A stretch of DNA of 64,000 nucleotides from Coraliomargarita algicola (lineage in GTDB: Bacteria; Verrucomicrobiota; Verrucomicrobiia; Opitutales; Coraliomargaritaceae): NCBI RefSeq assembly GCF_033878955.1, contig NZ_CP138858.1, forward strand, positions 930,001 to 994,000, given 5' to 3'. The translations under genes were made by a program, and so were the position numbers. Below are positions 43,719-53,027 of the stretch, piece by piece; position 1 is the stretch's first letter, and each line of letters opens with the position of its first letter. The notes under the pieces were generated by a model. The model was not told the DNA's origin, did not search any database, and worked only from the letters and a program-made list of their open reading frames with translations.

Positions 43719-45784
43719 TGGATGAGACTCTAAAGTGGGAACGTCGGCTCAAACGTGAGCGTGCTGCGCGTCGCGAAGCGGAGCGTTTACTAGAGGTTAA
43801 AAGTTATGATCTCTATAAAAAGACTTGTGAACTCGACGAACTGGTAACCAGCCAGCAACTCACAATTGAAGCGCGCACCCGGGACTTGGCACAAACCAGT
43901 GCTCAAGCCGTCATGCTGTTTGATGCGGTCAGCCATACGGATAACGGAGTCTTGATCACGGGGCCTGAGAATACAGTGATTTGGGCCAATAAGGCGACCC
44001 AGCGCATCTCCGGCTACAGTCCGGACGATTTGATTGGCCACAAGCCAGGTGATTTATTGCAAGGGCCGGATTCTTCCGAGGAAACCAGGCAATATATGCG
44101 TGATAAAATCACTGCGCGCGAGCCCTTCGAAGTTGAAATTCTAAATTACACGAAAAAGTCTAAAAGACCGTACTGGGCACATATCCAAGCCACGCCGGTC
44201 TTCGATGAGAACAAGACTTTCAAATATTTCATTGCGATCCAATCCGACATAACTGAAGCGCGAAAGACCAAGGAACGCTTGGACCAGGAAATCGATCGAG
44301 CCAATCAGCTCGCGGAAAAGGCAGAAGAAGCCAACCAGGCAAAAACCCGTTTCCTGGCCACGATGAGCCATGAACTCAGAACACCGCTCAATGGTATCAT
44401 CGGCTATTCTCAGGTGTTGGAGAACGAGCGCACACTGGATGCTAAACAAGTGAATCAGATCCGCATCATACGTCGCAGCGGCGAGCATTTACTGGCACTG
44501 ATCAACGACCTATTGGACGTTTCCAAAATCGAGCAAGGTGGACACCGGCTCAGCCCGACCCGCTTTGACTTAGAAGGAATGCTTAATAGCGTTCTAGATA
44601 TTATACAATCAAAGGCCGATGAGAAACAATTGCTGCTACGCAAGCTGTATTCCACTCATGATTTACTCGCGAGTGATGCACGCATTTGCCTGATTGCAGA
44701 TTCACGGGCCTTACGACAGGTATTATTAAATTTACTCGGAAATGCGATTAAGTTTACAGAAGAAGGTTCGGTTTCGCTGAATGTCGACTTACTCTGGCTC
44801 AAGGACGACCGAGGACGTGTACGATTTGAGGTCACAGACACGGGGCGTGGCATTCCCAGTGACAAACGCGCGCAGTTGTTTAAACCCTTCCGCCAAGTGG
44901 ATGAGGCGCGTGATGTTGTCAACGGCTCAGGTTTAGGCCTGTATATTGCTCAGAAGTTCGTCATGTTGATGGGAGGCGAGATTCAAATCGAAAGCACCGT
45001 GCTCGAAGGGAGCTGTTTTTACTTCGAGCTGGAGCTCCCAATCGAAATATCGCAGGACTCCACGCCTTCAACTGCGGAGCCGAACGATTTCAAAGGTGAC
45101 GGCTTCCCGCTCGCCTATTCAGGTGCGACGAAGCGCATACTGATCGTCGACGACGTCAAAGACAACCGCTTACTGCTGAATGATTTATTGGCGCCAGTTG
45201 GCTTTGAACTGGATGTGGCTGAAAATGGGCATGAAGCCTTGCGATTGATACAAAAAAATAAATACGACTTAGTGCTTAGCGATGTGATCATGCCATTTAT
45301 GAGTGGCTATGAGCTGGTGGAAGCCGTGCGTGCGGACCCTAAAATCGCATCCACTCCAATCTTTGCGATATCTGCCAGTTTGATGCAGCTCTCTGCGATG
45401 GAGAAGCAGCGGATGCGTAAATTTGATAATTTCATCGCCAAACCAGTGAATGCGAACGAGCTCTTTGATGCCATTCGTGCGCCCCTGAAGATCGATTGGC
45501 TGTATTCCAACAGTGTCAAGCGTGTGCCGACCGCAGGCGCAGGGGATGATACCACAGCGGACACAGATGCGGATCTGCTCAAACACCCGATGGAAAAGAC
45601 GAAACAAGAACTGTTAATGTTGGCTCGTATAGGTGATGTTAAATCTTTGCTGCAACGATTGCCCGACTTGCAAGAACTGGATGCCGCCGCTGCCATAAAT
45701 GTTGAAACTTATTTGAAGAATTATAAAATGGATCAAGTGATTACCGAACTCGAATCGTCTTTTGGAAGGATGCCACATGCTTAA
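43718..45784 (+). CDS. PAS-containing hybrid histidine kinase, H-NOX partner
   Basis: 688 residues, no membrane helix. Order: coiled coil (1-60), PAS (about 65-180, LOV-like GHKPGDLLQGPDS but without the flavin-binding Cys), linker coil, HisKA with His218 in MSHELRTPLNG, HATPase with N box LLNLLGNAIKF, DTGRGI and GSGLGLYIAQ, and a receiver (about 473-590) with phosphoacceptor Asp522 and Lys575. About 95 further residues at the C-terminus are helical and unassigned. Being cytoplasmic and translationally coupled to H-NOX, it is the expected target of NO-bound H-NOX. Confidence 0.95.
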   Translation: MDETLKWERRLKRERAARREAERLLEVKSYDLYKKTCELDELVTSQQLTIEARTRDLAQTSAQAVMLFDAVSHTDNGVLITGPENTVIWANKATQRISGYSPDDLIGHKPGDLLQGPDSSEETRQYMRDKITAREPFEVEILNYTKKSKRPYWAHIQATPVFDENKTFKYFIAIQSDITEARKTKERLDQEIDRANQLAEKAEEANQAKTRFLATMSHELRTPLNGIIGYSQVLENERTLDAKQVNQIRIIRRSGEHLLALINDLLDVSKIEQGGHRLSPTRFDLEGMLNSVLDIIQSKADEKQLLLRKLYSTHDLLASDARICLIADSRALRQVLLNLLGNAIKFTEEGSVSLNVDLLWLKDDRGRVRFEVTDTGRGIPSDKRAQLFKPFRQVDEARDVVNGSGLGLYIAQKFVMLMGGEIQIESTVLEGSCFYFELELPIEISQDSTPSTAEPNDFKGDGFPLAYSGATKRILIVDDVKDNRLLLNDLLAPVGFELDVAENGHEALRLIQKNKYDLVLSDVIMPFMSGYELVEAVRADPKIASTPIFAISASLMQLSAMEKQRMRKFDNFIAKPVNANELFDAIRAPLKIDWLYSNSVKRVPTAGAGDDTTADTDADLLKHPMEKTKQELLMLARIGDVKSLLQRLPDLQELDAAAAINVETYLKNYKMDQVITELESSFGRMPHA

Positions 45785-46886
45785 GCCTCGTACTATAATG
45801 CTGGTCGACGACAGTGCTGCCAGCATCGACGTTCTATTTGATATGCTCGACAGCCAGGGGCATCGTGTGCTGATTGCGGAAAACGGAGAAGCGGCGGTCA
45901 AACGCTGCCATTTGGCCAAGCCAGATATCATTTTCATGAATACCATATTGCCGGGCATCGATGGATTTGAATGCTGCCGACGCATTCAGGCAGATGAAGC
46001 AATCGCTGCAACTCCTGTGATTATGATGTCGGATGCAGCTGATGATGGAGAGCTGAGAAGCCAGGGTTTTAAGTCCGGGGCCTGTGCTTATATCTCTAAG
46101 CCAGTGATCCAGGAAGAAGTTTCAGCAATCTTAAAAAACCAATTCGAGCTGATCGAGTTGCGTGAACAAATCAAGACGGCGGATGGCACAGAGAATCGAT
46201 CTATGGAGGAGTTTGATGTTGTGGTGGACTTCATCGCTCATGACATGAAGAGTCCGATCGTCTGCATCACAGGTTTCGCTGAGGAGATGGCGGAACAGTT
46301 CGAAGAGGTGGAAGTAGACCCAGAATGGCATGAGTTTCTGGGCTACATACATCGATCCGCAAACGACATCGACCTAATCCTTGAAGCGCTGGTCTTATTT
46401 AAAAACCTAAGAACGCGTGAGTGGCAAGAGCCGGAAACGATTACACTCGAAAGTCTGTTTGACGGTGTGGTCTCCCGTTACAATCAGTGTGAAAGCAACC
46501 TGCCACTGGAGTTGGACGCGAATTATAATGACCAGTCCGTGGTCACGCACCCGGCACTACTGGAAGAGCTGATCTATATTTTGTTCCGCAATTTTGCGAA
46601 TTTAATAAAAACTGAAGGTCCCTTGCAGATCACAGTGGAGACAGAGCAGAGCCATAATGGCCACCCACTCTTACGCTTAAACAGCAACACCCGCGCGATG
46701 GCGGAGTCTGAGCTTTCCCACCTGCTGGAACCTTTACAGGGAACCACGCGTAAACGAGTGAAAGACGTCAATATCCAGATGCTATGTGTGCAAAAAATGA
46801 TCGCCTACTTAGCAATCAACGCATGGGCCGAACACGGTCCGGATGAGTCCTTAACGGTCTGCCTGGATCTCGAAGCTGGAAACTAA
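45777..46886 (+). CDS. Receiver-kinase protein with a degenerate receiver (Asp to Asn)
   Basis: 369 residues from ATG 45777, 8 bp inside the previous gene; an ATG at 45762 is also in frame. The receiver keeps Asp11-Asp12 and Lys108 but has Asn55 (codon AAT) in IIFMNTILPGIDGFE where phosphoryl-accepting Asp belongs. A HisKA-like helix follows with FIAHDMKSPI (His155). The C-terminal 200 residues should be an ATPase domain but no N, G1 or G2 box is recognisable. It may act as a phosphorylation-independent adaptor or competitor in the cluster. Confidence 0.85.
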   Translation: MLKPRTIMLVDDSAASIDVLFDMLDSQGHRVLIAENGEAAVKRCHLAKPDIIFMNTILPGIDGFECCRRIQADEAIAATPVIMMSDAADDGELRSQGFKSGACAYISKPVIQEEVSAILKNQFELIELREQIKTADGTENRSMEEFDVVVDFIAHDMKSPIVCITGFAEEMAEQFEEVEVDPEWHEFLGYIHRSANDIDLILEALVLFKNLRTREWQEPETITLESLFDGVVSRYNQCESNLPLELDANYNDQSVVTHPALLEELIYILFRNFANLIKTEGPLQITVETEQSHNGHPLLRLNSNTRAMAESELSHLLEPLQGTTRKRVKDVNIQMLCVQKMIAYLAINAWAEHGPDESLTVCLDLEAGN

Positions 46887-46890
46887 GAAC

Positions 46891-48597
46891 ATGCACCAAG
46901 AGACCGCACTTTACATCACTGAATTCACGCTCACCACAGATGTGAAGCAAGTTTCGACGATCCGTGATCGCTTCGTTAATTTTTTGAGTTCGCAAGGGCT
47001 GAATGAAAGTGAAAAGGACGGTTGGAAGTTAGTTTTTACCGAGCTCGTCAATAATGCCATTGAACACGGCAGTAGCGCGCACCCAGAGCGGAAGATCTAC
47101 GTGCGCTGGTGGGCCACCATGAATTCGGTCTGGCTGGAAACCGAAGATGCTGGCGAAGGCCCTCCCAAAGAAGTGATCGACAACCCTTGCTTGCCGAAAG
47201 ATCCACTCGCTGAAGGCGGCCGCGGCCTGTTTATTATTCAAGAATTTGCGGACCAATTTGACCACTGGTATAGCTCGCGCGGCTATATGGCTAAAATATG
47301 TAAGTCTTATAAGCGCTTGAATAACGTGCTGCCGTTAAATCCGGAGATGGATGCCATCTTAGACGAGCTCTCCGATTGCTATGAAAACTTATCACTGTTC
47401 GATCGGATGGCCGCGAACTTATTACAAGATGAACGAATCGATCAGTTTGTGCAGTCTGGGCTGAATATGTTTATGGATGCCCGTGATTATTCGGCGATTC
47501 ACCTGGAACTCTATCAACCTAATAAAAATTCAATTTACCAATGGATCAGCTCAATTGAGTCCTACGGGCTCTTCGGACATATCAATGCAGACGCGCTGGA
47601 ATCACTCCAACTGAATGACTCGATCAACTGGTCTCCCAAGCGTCGAAATTGCCCCTTCAGTCATGCTGAAACGTATCCCGTCGGGTTTTGCGTCCCCATG
47701 TATGTAGGCGACGAAATTGTTGGCTTAATCGCAGTCGGGTGCGAGCAGGAAGACCACATAATTCTGTCCAACGACATTCGTAATTTGCGGGCCTTTGCCG
47801 ATATTATATGCGTCTCCGTCAGTCGTGCCTTATTGGATATTGAAAAGGATGCGCGCAAGCGGCTCGCCACGGAGATGCACATTGCGACGGAATTACAACA
47901 GCAACTCTTACCAATCAACAAAGAGATCCCGCAAATCCCAGGCTATGAACTCTTTTTTAGCAGCCTGAGCGCGTTGGAGGTGGCCGGGGATTTTGTAGAG
48001 GTCCGTCAAAACAGTGCTGGAGAGTTTTTAGGCTGCGTGATTGATGTGATGGGCAAGGGCGTCTCTGCAGCGATTTTGGCAGGAATATTCCGCAGTCAGT
48101 TTATCGCTTATTCATTCCGAGGAGGCCTCTTGGCGACTTTCATTGAGGGCGTCAATCAATCGCTGGAAAGTCAACTGGGTGGAGCGACCATGTTCATCAC
48201 CGCTTTCATTTTTAAGATTAACCCCGAGTCACACGAAGTCACCTATGCGGCGGCGGGGCATCCGCCGGCCCTACTCTTCCACGCAAACGGTGCGATGGAT
48301 GAACTCGTCTCCACAGGACCGCCGATGGGCCTGTTCCCCGATATCGAATATGGGCAGAAGCAAATTCAAATTGCTCCCGGAGATCGTTTGATTGCTGTGA
48401 CCGACGGCCTCTATGAATGGACCGAAGGAGACGATATCTTTGGCTGGGACGCCATGGTGGATTGGTTTTCCGCCAACCACCATTTGGATTCCGAAGCGCT
48501 TTGGAGCCGTTTACAAACGAAGATGCTACAATCCCGCGAATCACAATCACTAGAGCAAGAGGATGACGAAACGCTCTTAATTTTAACACGTCAATAA
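46891..48597 (+). CDS. RsbW-like kinase, GAF and SpoIIE-type phosphatase fusion
   Basis: 568 residues. An N-terminal anti-sigma-type ATPase (ELVNNAIEHGS, EDAGEG, GGRGLFIIQEF; residues about 10-140), a GAF-like region (about 170-320) and a C-terminal PP2C/SpoIIE phosphatase (about 345-568) with metal motifs EVAGDFVEV, VIDVMGKGVSAA, GHPPA and VTDGLYEWT. This joins the two opposite activities of a partner switch, a Ser/Thr kinase and its phosphatase, in one chain. Their usual substrate is a STAS-domain antagonist; none is encoded in this window. It starts 4 bp after the previous stop. Confidence 0.93.
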   Translation: MHQETALYITEFTLTTDVKQVSTIRDRFVNFLSSQGLNESEKDGWKLVFTELVNNAIEHGSSAHPERKIYVRWWATMNSVWLETEDAGEGPPKEVIDNPCLPKDPLAEGGRGLFIIQEFADQFDHWYSSRGYMAKICKSYKRLNNVLPLNPEMDAILDELSDCYENLSLFDRMAANLLQDERIDQFVQSGLNMFMDARDYSAIHLELYQPNKNSIYQWISSIESYGLFGHINADALESLQLNDSINWSPKRRNCPFSHAETYPVGFCVPMYVGDEIVGLIAVGCEQEDHIILSNDIRNLRAFADIICVSVSRALLDIEKDARKRLATEMHIATELQQQLLPINKEIPQIPGYELFFSSLSALEVAGDFVEVRQNSAGEFLGCVIDVMGKGVSAAILAGIFRSQFIAYSFRGGLLATFIEGVNQSLESQLGGATMFITAFIFKINPESHEVTYAAAGHPPALLFHANGAMDELVSTGPPMGLFPDIEYGQKQIQIAPGDRLIAVTDGLYEWTEGDDIFGWDAMVDWFSANHHLDSEALWSRLQTKMLQSRESQSLEQEDDETLLILTRQ

Positions 48598-48598
48598 T

Positions 48599-48967
48599 AT
48601 GAAAAAAGTTTTAGTAGTCGATGATGACATTGTGATGTTCCGTCTCTTTCAAGTTCAAGTAAAACGAGCAGGCTGCGATGGCTATTTCTTTTGCGATGGA
48701 AAATCAGCCCTGGAGCAGTTGGAGGAAATACAGCCTGACCTTGCGGTCTTGGACTATAACCTCCCCGACCTGGATGGAGCAGAACTCTACAAACGTATTC
48801 GAGACACGGCAGGCTTAGAGAGTATTCCCATTGTTTTTGTAACTGGCTCGGTACAGGATGAAGATTTGAAGGCAATCAAATCACTCGGCGCAGATGCGGT
48901 GCTATCAAAACCCTTTAGTCCCCGCATTTTACAAAACCTCATCAAGAAGCTCTTGAACATCGGATGA
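48599..48967 (+). CDS. Single-domain response regulator (CheY-like)
   Basis: 122 residues, receiver domain only. The acidic pair is in VVDDD, the phosphoacceptor is Asp in AVLDYNLPDLDG, and Lys is in LSKPFSP. No output domain is present. It starts 1 bp after the SpoIIE gene and overlaps the next start by 4 bp, so it belongs to this signalling chain and could shuttle phosphate from the hybrid kinase to a protein partner. Confidence 0.93.
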   Translation: MKKVLVVDDDIVMFRLFQVQVKRAGCDGYFFCDGKSALEQLEEIQPDLAVLDYNLPDLDGAELYKRIRDTAGLESIPIVFVTGSVQDEDLKAIKSLGADAVLSKPFSPRILQNLIKKLLNIG

Positions 48968-50115
48968 AGAAAAAGACGCTTCACCTCTTTATATTCGCAG
49001 ATGCGCTTGGTTGGGAACTGGTGCAACACTATGGCATCCTCAAGAAAGTGACGCCCCATCAAAAGAAATGTGAGACATTGTTCGGCTACTCCGCAACCTG
49101 CGATCCCACCATTCTAACTGGGGCTTCGCCACGTGAACACGGCCATTTTTCTTTCTTCGTAAAGTGTGATCCGCAGCAATCCCCTTTTAAGTTGATGAGT
49201 TTTTTTAAATGGATACCGGATCGAATCGGAGGCTACCATAAAATACGCAATCGACTGAGCCGCTACTTTGCGCGGTCGAAGGGCTATACCGGCTACTTCC
49301 AGCTCTACAGTGTCCCCTTTCGTTTTTTACCCTGGCTGGATTATACCGAGAAAAAAGATATCTACGAACCGGGAGGTATCATCGGTGGGCAAGCAACAAT
49401 CTTTGAAACCTGGAAACAATCGGGAAAGCAATGGAACCGATCTAATTGGCGCAATGGCGATGCGGCCAACTATGCCGAAGTCGAGGCCCTCATACGTAAG
49501 GGCGAAGTGGAACTGGCCTATCTCTTCACTGCTGGGCTGGACGCTACCATGCATCGCTATGGACCATGGGCGCCACAAACGAAGGCCGCATTCCTAGAAT
49601 TTGAGCAAAAGGTGGAGTCGCTCCAGGCGCTGGCCGAGCAGCATTACGATGATGTGCGCATCGCAATCTTTAGTGATCATGGTATGACTGAGGTCACCCG
49701 AAACTCAGATCTACGACGCCGCTGTGAGGCGTTGCCACTCAAATATGGCGTCGACTATGTCGCCGTTTGGGACTCAACCATGGTGCGTTTTTGGTTCTCC
49801 ACGGAGGCCGCGCGCAAGCAGATTACCGAGCTACTGAATGCCGCCAGCGAAGGTTCGATCGTGAGCGAGGCACAGTTATCTGAATGGCGCTGTGATTTTC
49901 CGGATCAGCGCTATGGCGAACTGTTTTATTTATTAAAGCCCGGCGTGTTATTCGTACCTTCATTCCTGAACATGAGTCATGTACCAGGGATGCACGGCTA
50001 CTCTCCCGACGATAAAGATAGCGCGGCCTCCTGGCTCGCAAATTTCGAAACCAATCCACCCGTGAACCGCTTAGAAGACATCTATGCGGTGATGCAAGCT
50101 GCCGCCCTCGATTAA
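48964..50115 (+). CDS. Alkaline-phosphatase-superfamily phosphodiesterase/pyrophosphatase-like
   Basis: 383 residues with the two-metal signature: Asp13 in IFADALGW, Thr49 as probable nucleophile in DPTILTGASP, GLDATMHRYG, FSDHGMTEV and MHGYSP. This is the type I phosphodiesterase/nucleotide pyrophosphatase group. No signal peptide is evident, so it works in the cytoplasm. Its 4-bp overlap with the receiver gene and 1-bp overlap with the pyrophosphatase gene place it between signalling and sugar assembly, perhaps acting on a nucleotide sugar or a phospho-lipid intermediate. Substrate unknown. Confidence 0.85.
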   Translation: MKKKTLHLFIFADALGWELVQHYGILKKVTPHQKKCETLFGYSATCDPTILTGASPREHGHFSFFVKCDPQQSPFKLMSFFKWIPDRIGGYHKIRNRLSRYFARSKGYTGYFQLYSVPFRFLPWLDYTEKKDIYEPGGIIGGQATIFETWKQSGKQWNRSNWRNGDAANYAEVEALIRKGEVELAYLFTAGLDATMHRYGPWAPQTKAAFLEFEQKVESLQALAEQHYDDVRIAIFSDHGMTEVTRNSDLRRRCEALPLKYGVDYVAVWDSTMVRFWFSTEAARKQITELLNAASEGSIVSEAQLSEWRCDFPDQRYGELFYLLKPGVLFVPSFLNMSHVPGMHGYSPDDKDSAASWLANFETNPPVNRLEDIYAVMQAAALD

Positions 50116-51755
50116 TGCCCCAACTGCCCCCCCATTATATTGCTGGTCACAAACAACCCGATACCGATTCAGTCGTCGCCGCCGAAGTCCTCGCTTGGCT
50201 TTATCGGGCCAATGCCGAGGACTCCGCGGAGGCGATCCCCGTGCGGCTAGGCCCCTTGAATCAACAAACCAGTTGGTTATTCGAACAGGCAGGCAGAACA
50301 CCGCCGATACTGCGAGAGAGCTGCCTGTATACGGCGGAAGAAATCGCTCGTCCAGTTCCCTGTATCGACCGTGATACACCCTTACGCGAAGCATTGGAAA
50401 CCATGCAGCGCAGTTTTAGTGATTTCGTCGTCGTGATTGATGAAGCGAAACATCCAATCGGGATTGTCAGCGATCGCACGCCGCGCACAAATTACTTACT
50501 TCAATGCAATATTGAGGACTTAATCGGGACCCTGCTAGACTTCGAACACATCATCAGTGGGCTGCCGCTCAGTCAATTAAACGACACAAAACAGCCCAAA
50601 GTTCACCGGCTGGAGGTGCCACTACACAAACATAGTATCACTGGCAAATGGGACCAAGACAGTGCCATTGTGATCGGCGACCGGGACCTCCTGTTAAATG
50701 ACATCGAAAACAATCCGCCCGCAGCTGTGATCCTAACCGGAATTTCAGATATGCGGGCCCAGGAAATTACCGAACGCCTCCCCTGCCCGGTTTATCTCTA
50801 TCGCGGCTCTGTCATCAGTATGATGACTCGTTTGCCGGGCTGTTTTCCTGCCTCGGAGGCGATGATTGAAGACTTCGCAGCAATCGATAGTCACATGCGA
50901 GAAGACGAGATTTCGCGCTGTATCAAGAAGGCCTCGGGCGGTTTATTGGTGTTGGATTCAAATGATTGTGTGATCGGAAGCATCTCCGCGATCGACCTGT
51001 TAAAACTCAAACGACCCAAGCTCAGCCTAGTCGATCACAGCGAACGCGGCCAGGCGATCCATGGCCTCGGCGATGCGGAAATCGTAGAGATCATCGATCA
51101 TCACCGCCTCGGGGATGTGGAGACGATTCAGCCGCTCAGCATTGATGTCCGTCCACTCGGCTCGACCGCCTCCATTTTATATGAGCGTATCCAAGAGGCG
51201 GGACACGACATGCCAGCTGAGATCGCAATCCTCCTACTCGGGGCACTGTTATCGGATACACTGCTGTTGACATCGCCTACTTGCACCCAGTCGGACAAGC
51301 AGCGTGCCCAGCATTTAGCACGCATCGCAGGTGTTGAGCTCCATAGCTTTGGAATTGAAGTCTTGCGACAAAACGATGAATTGGCCGATGCCACCGCAGA
51401 CTCCCTAGTTAGTCGCGACTGTAAACCCTTCACGTTCGAAGGCGTTCATTTCCTCGCGGCTCAGATAGAAACCGTCGACATGTCGACACTGACAGTCGCA
51501 CGTGCGACGGAGTTGAGCCAAGCCTTTACACGGCAGGTCCAGCAATCGGGAGCTGCCTTTGGTGCATTAATGATTACGGATGTGTTGCAGAGCCAGAGTC
51601 GGATAATCATCGTCAGTGAAGATCCGCACTGGCAACATATTCACTTACCAGAAGACTTGCGGCAGAGTGAACAGCCTTGGCTACTGGATCATTTCGTTTC
51701 TCGTAAAAAACAACTCATTCCACTACTTTTAACCAATATCCGGCACGCTCAGTAA
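50115..51755 (+). CDS. CBS-containing manganese-dependent inorganic pyrophosphatase (family II)
   Basis: 546 residues. The DHH domain has GHKQPDTDSVVAAE at the start, then an insertion with two CBS motifs (RPVPCIDRDTPLREAL, FVVVIDEAKHPIGIVSD and a second near GGLLVLDSNDCVIG), with a DRTGG-like stretch between them, after which SLVDHSE, DHHRLGD, GSTASILYE and LLLGALLSDTLLL complete the catalytic core. CBS inserts make such enzymes respond to adenine nucleotides. Removing pyrophosphate would pull nucleotide-sugar synthesis forward, which fits the polysaccharide genes on both sides. Confidence 0.93.
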   Translation: MPQLPPHYIAGHKQPDTDSVVAAEVLAWLYRANAEDSAEAIPVRLGPLNQQTSWLFEQAGRTPPILRESCLYTAEEIARPVPCIDRDTPLREALETMQRSFSDFVVVIDEAKHPIGIVSDRTPRTNYLLQCNIEDLIGTLLDFEHIISGLPLSQLNDTKQPKVHRLEVPLHKHSITGKWDQDSAIVIGDRDLLLNDIENNPPAAVILTGISDMRAQEITERLPCPVYLYRGSVISMMTRLPGCFPASEAMIEDFAAIDSHMREDEISRCIKKASGGLLVLDSNDCVIGSISAIDLLKLKRPKLSLVDHSERGQAIHGLGDAEIVEIIDHHRLGDVETIQPLSIDVRPLGSTASILYERIQEAGHDMPAEIAILLLGALLSDTLLLTSPTCTQSDKQRAQHLARIAGVELHSFGIEVLRQNDELADATADSLVSRDCKPFTFEGVHFLAAQIETVDMSTLTVARATELSQAFTRQVQQSGAAFGALMITDVLQSQSRIIIVSEDPHWQHIHLPEDLRQSEQPWLLDHFVSRKKQLIPLLLTNIRHAQ

Positions 51756-51764
51756 GCCACTTCC

Positions 51765-53027
51765 ATGTTGAACGCACAGCCAAACAATCGCATTTTGCAC
51801 ATCCCCCGCCGCTTCAGTCAGGATGAATGGGGGGGCACTGAAGCCGTGATCACGAATCTATGCGCCTCACAGCTGGAGATGGGCATGCGTCCGGAAATCC
51901 ACACCTCACTGGCCTTGTCTTCGACCCCGCAAGAGGACTTCAGAGGTTTCCCAGTGTATCGTTACAAATACTGCTACCCCTTTTTAGGCTTAAGCACGGC
52001 AGAAAAGCAGCAATTGGATAAAAAAGGTGGCAACCTACTCTCATGGCCGCTGTATCGCGCACTGCGCAATGCGGATCAGGTGCGTATCTATCACGCCCAT
52101 GTGACCAAACGCACCGGTGCCTCGGTGCTCAAAGCGGCAAGGTTAGCAAAGCGGCCTTGTGTAGTCACACTACATGGCAACATGTTTGATGTGCCTCAGG
52201 CCGAAGCCGACGAGGTCGTTGCATCACAAAAAGGACATTTCGAATGGGGCCGTGTCTTTGGAGCCTACTTCGGCAGTCGTACGATGTTGGACGAGGTGGA
52301 TGCCATTCTGTGCGTGGGCTACTCCGAATACGCAAAAGCCAAAGAGGCACTGGGCGCAGATCGCGTGCATTTCTTGCCCAATGGCGTGCACCCCGAACGC
52401 TTCGTCGCCAGTGACGCTGAACGTGCGGCAGCGCGAGCGGAGTTAGGATTCGCAGCAGACAGCTTTATCTACGGCTGCATTTCACGTTTGGACCCTCAAA
52501 AGAACCAACTGTTATTAATCGAGGCATTTACGGCGATCGCCAAGCAGAATCCCAAAGCGGGACTCCTCATTTGTGGGCCCATGACAAACGCCGACTACGC
52601 GGCGAAACTGGAAGCCGCGGCACAGGCATCCGGCTATGCGGAACGTATCCGGATCTTACCTCCGGTCACGCCGGACACCGCAGAGCATCGCGGTCGTTTT
52701 GCCGCACTGGATTGTTTTGTGCTGCCCTCGCGGCATGAGCCTTTCGGCATTGTAGTGCTGGAAGCATGGGCTGCGGGCAAGCCAGTGATCGCTGCCAACG
52801 TGGGCGGTCTCCAACGCCTGGTCCGTTCCGGCCGAACAGGGCTTAAGTTTGAGAGTGGCCAAGCCGAGGAATTGATTGCGTGCATGCGACAAATCGCTGA
52901 ACAAGCCCAAGTCCGCGCTGACTTGATCCAGTCGGCACACGCAGAAGTCAAGGCGTCCTACACGTGGCCGCAAATCGCACAGCAACTCGAAACGATTTAT
53001 CAACAAGTCGAAGCCAAATATCAATGA
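51765..53027 (+). CDS. GT4 family glycosyltransferase
   Basis: 420 residues with the GT-B fold. N-terminal WGGTEAVITNLC is the acceptor loop, the linker has GCISRLDPQKNQLLLIEAF, and the donor site is SRHEPFGIVVLEAWAAGKPVI with the E-x7-E pair. It adds a sugar to the growing lipid-linked unit. Starts 9 bp after the pyrophosphatase stop; its stop overlaps the next ATG (ATGA). Confidence 0.92.
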   Translation: MLNAQPNNRILHIPRRFSQDEWGGTEAVITNLCASQLEMGMRPEIHTSLALSSTPQEDFRGFPVYRYKYCYPFLGLSTAEKQQLDKKGGNLLSWPLYRALRNADQVRIYHAHVTKRTGASVLKAARLAKRPCVVTLHGNMFDVPQAEADEVVASQKGHFEWGRVFGAYFGSRTMLDEVDAILCVGYSEYAKAKEALGADRVHFLPNGVHPERFVASDAERAAARAELGFAADSFIYGCISRLDPQKNQLLLIEAFTAIAKQNPKAGLLICGPMTNADYAAKLEAAAQASGYAERIRILPPVTPDTAEHRGRFAALDCFVLPSRHEPFGIVVLEAWAAGKPVIAANVGGLQRLVRSGRTGLKFESGQAEELIACMRQIAEQAQVRADLIQSAHAEVKASYTWPQIAQQLETIYQQVEAKYQ

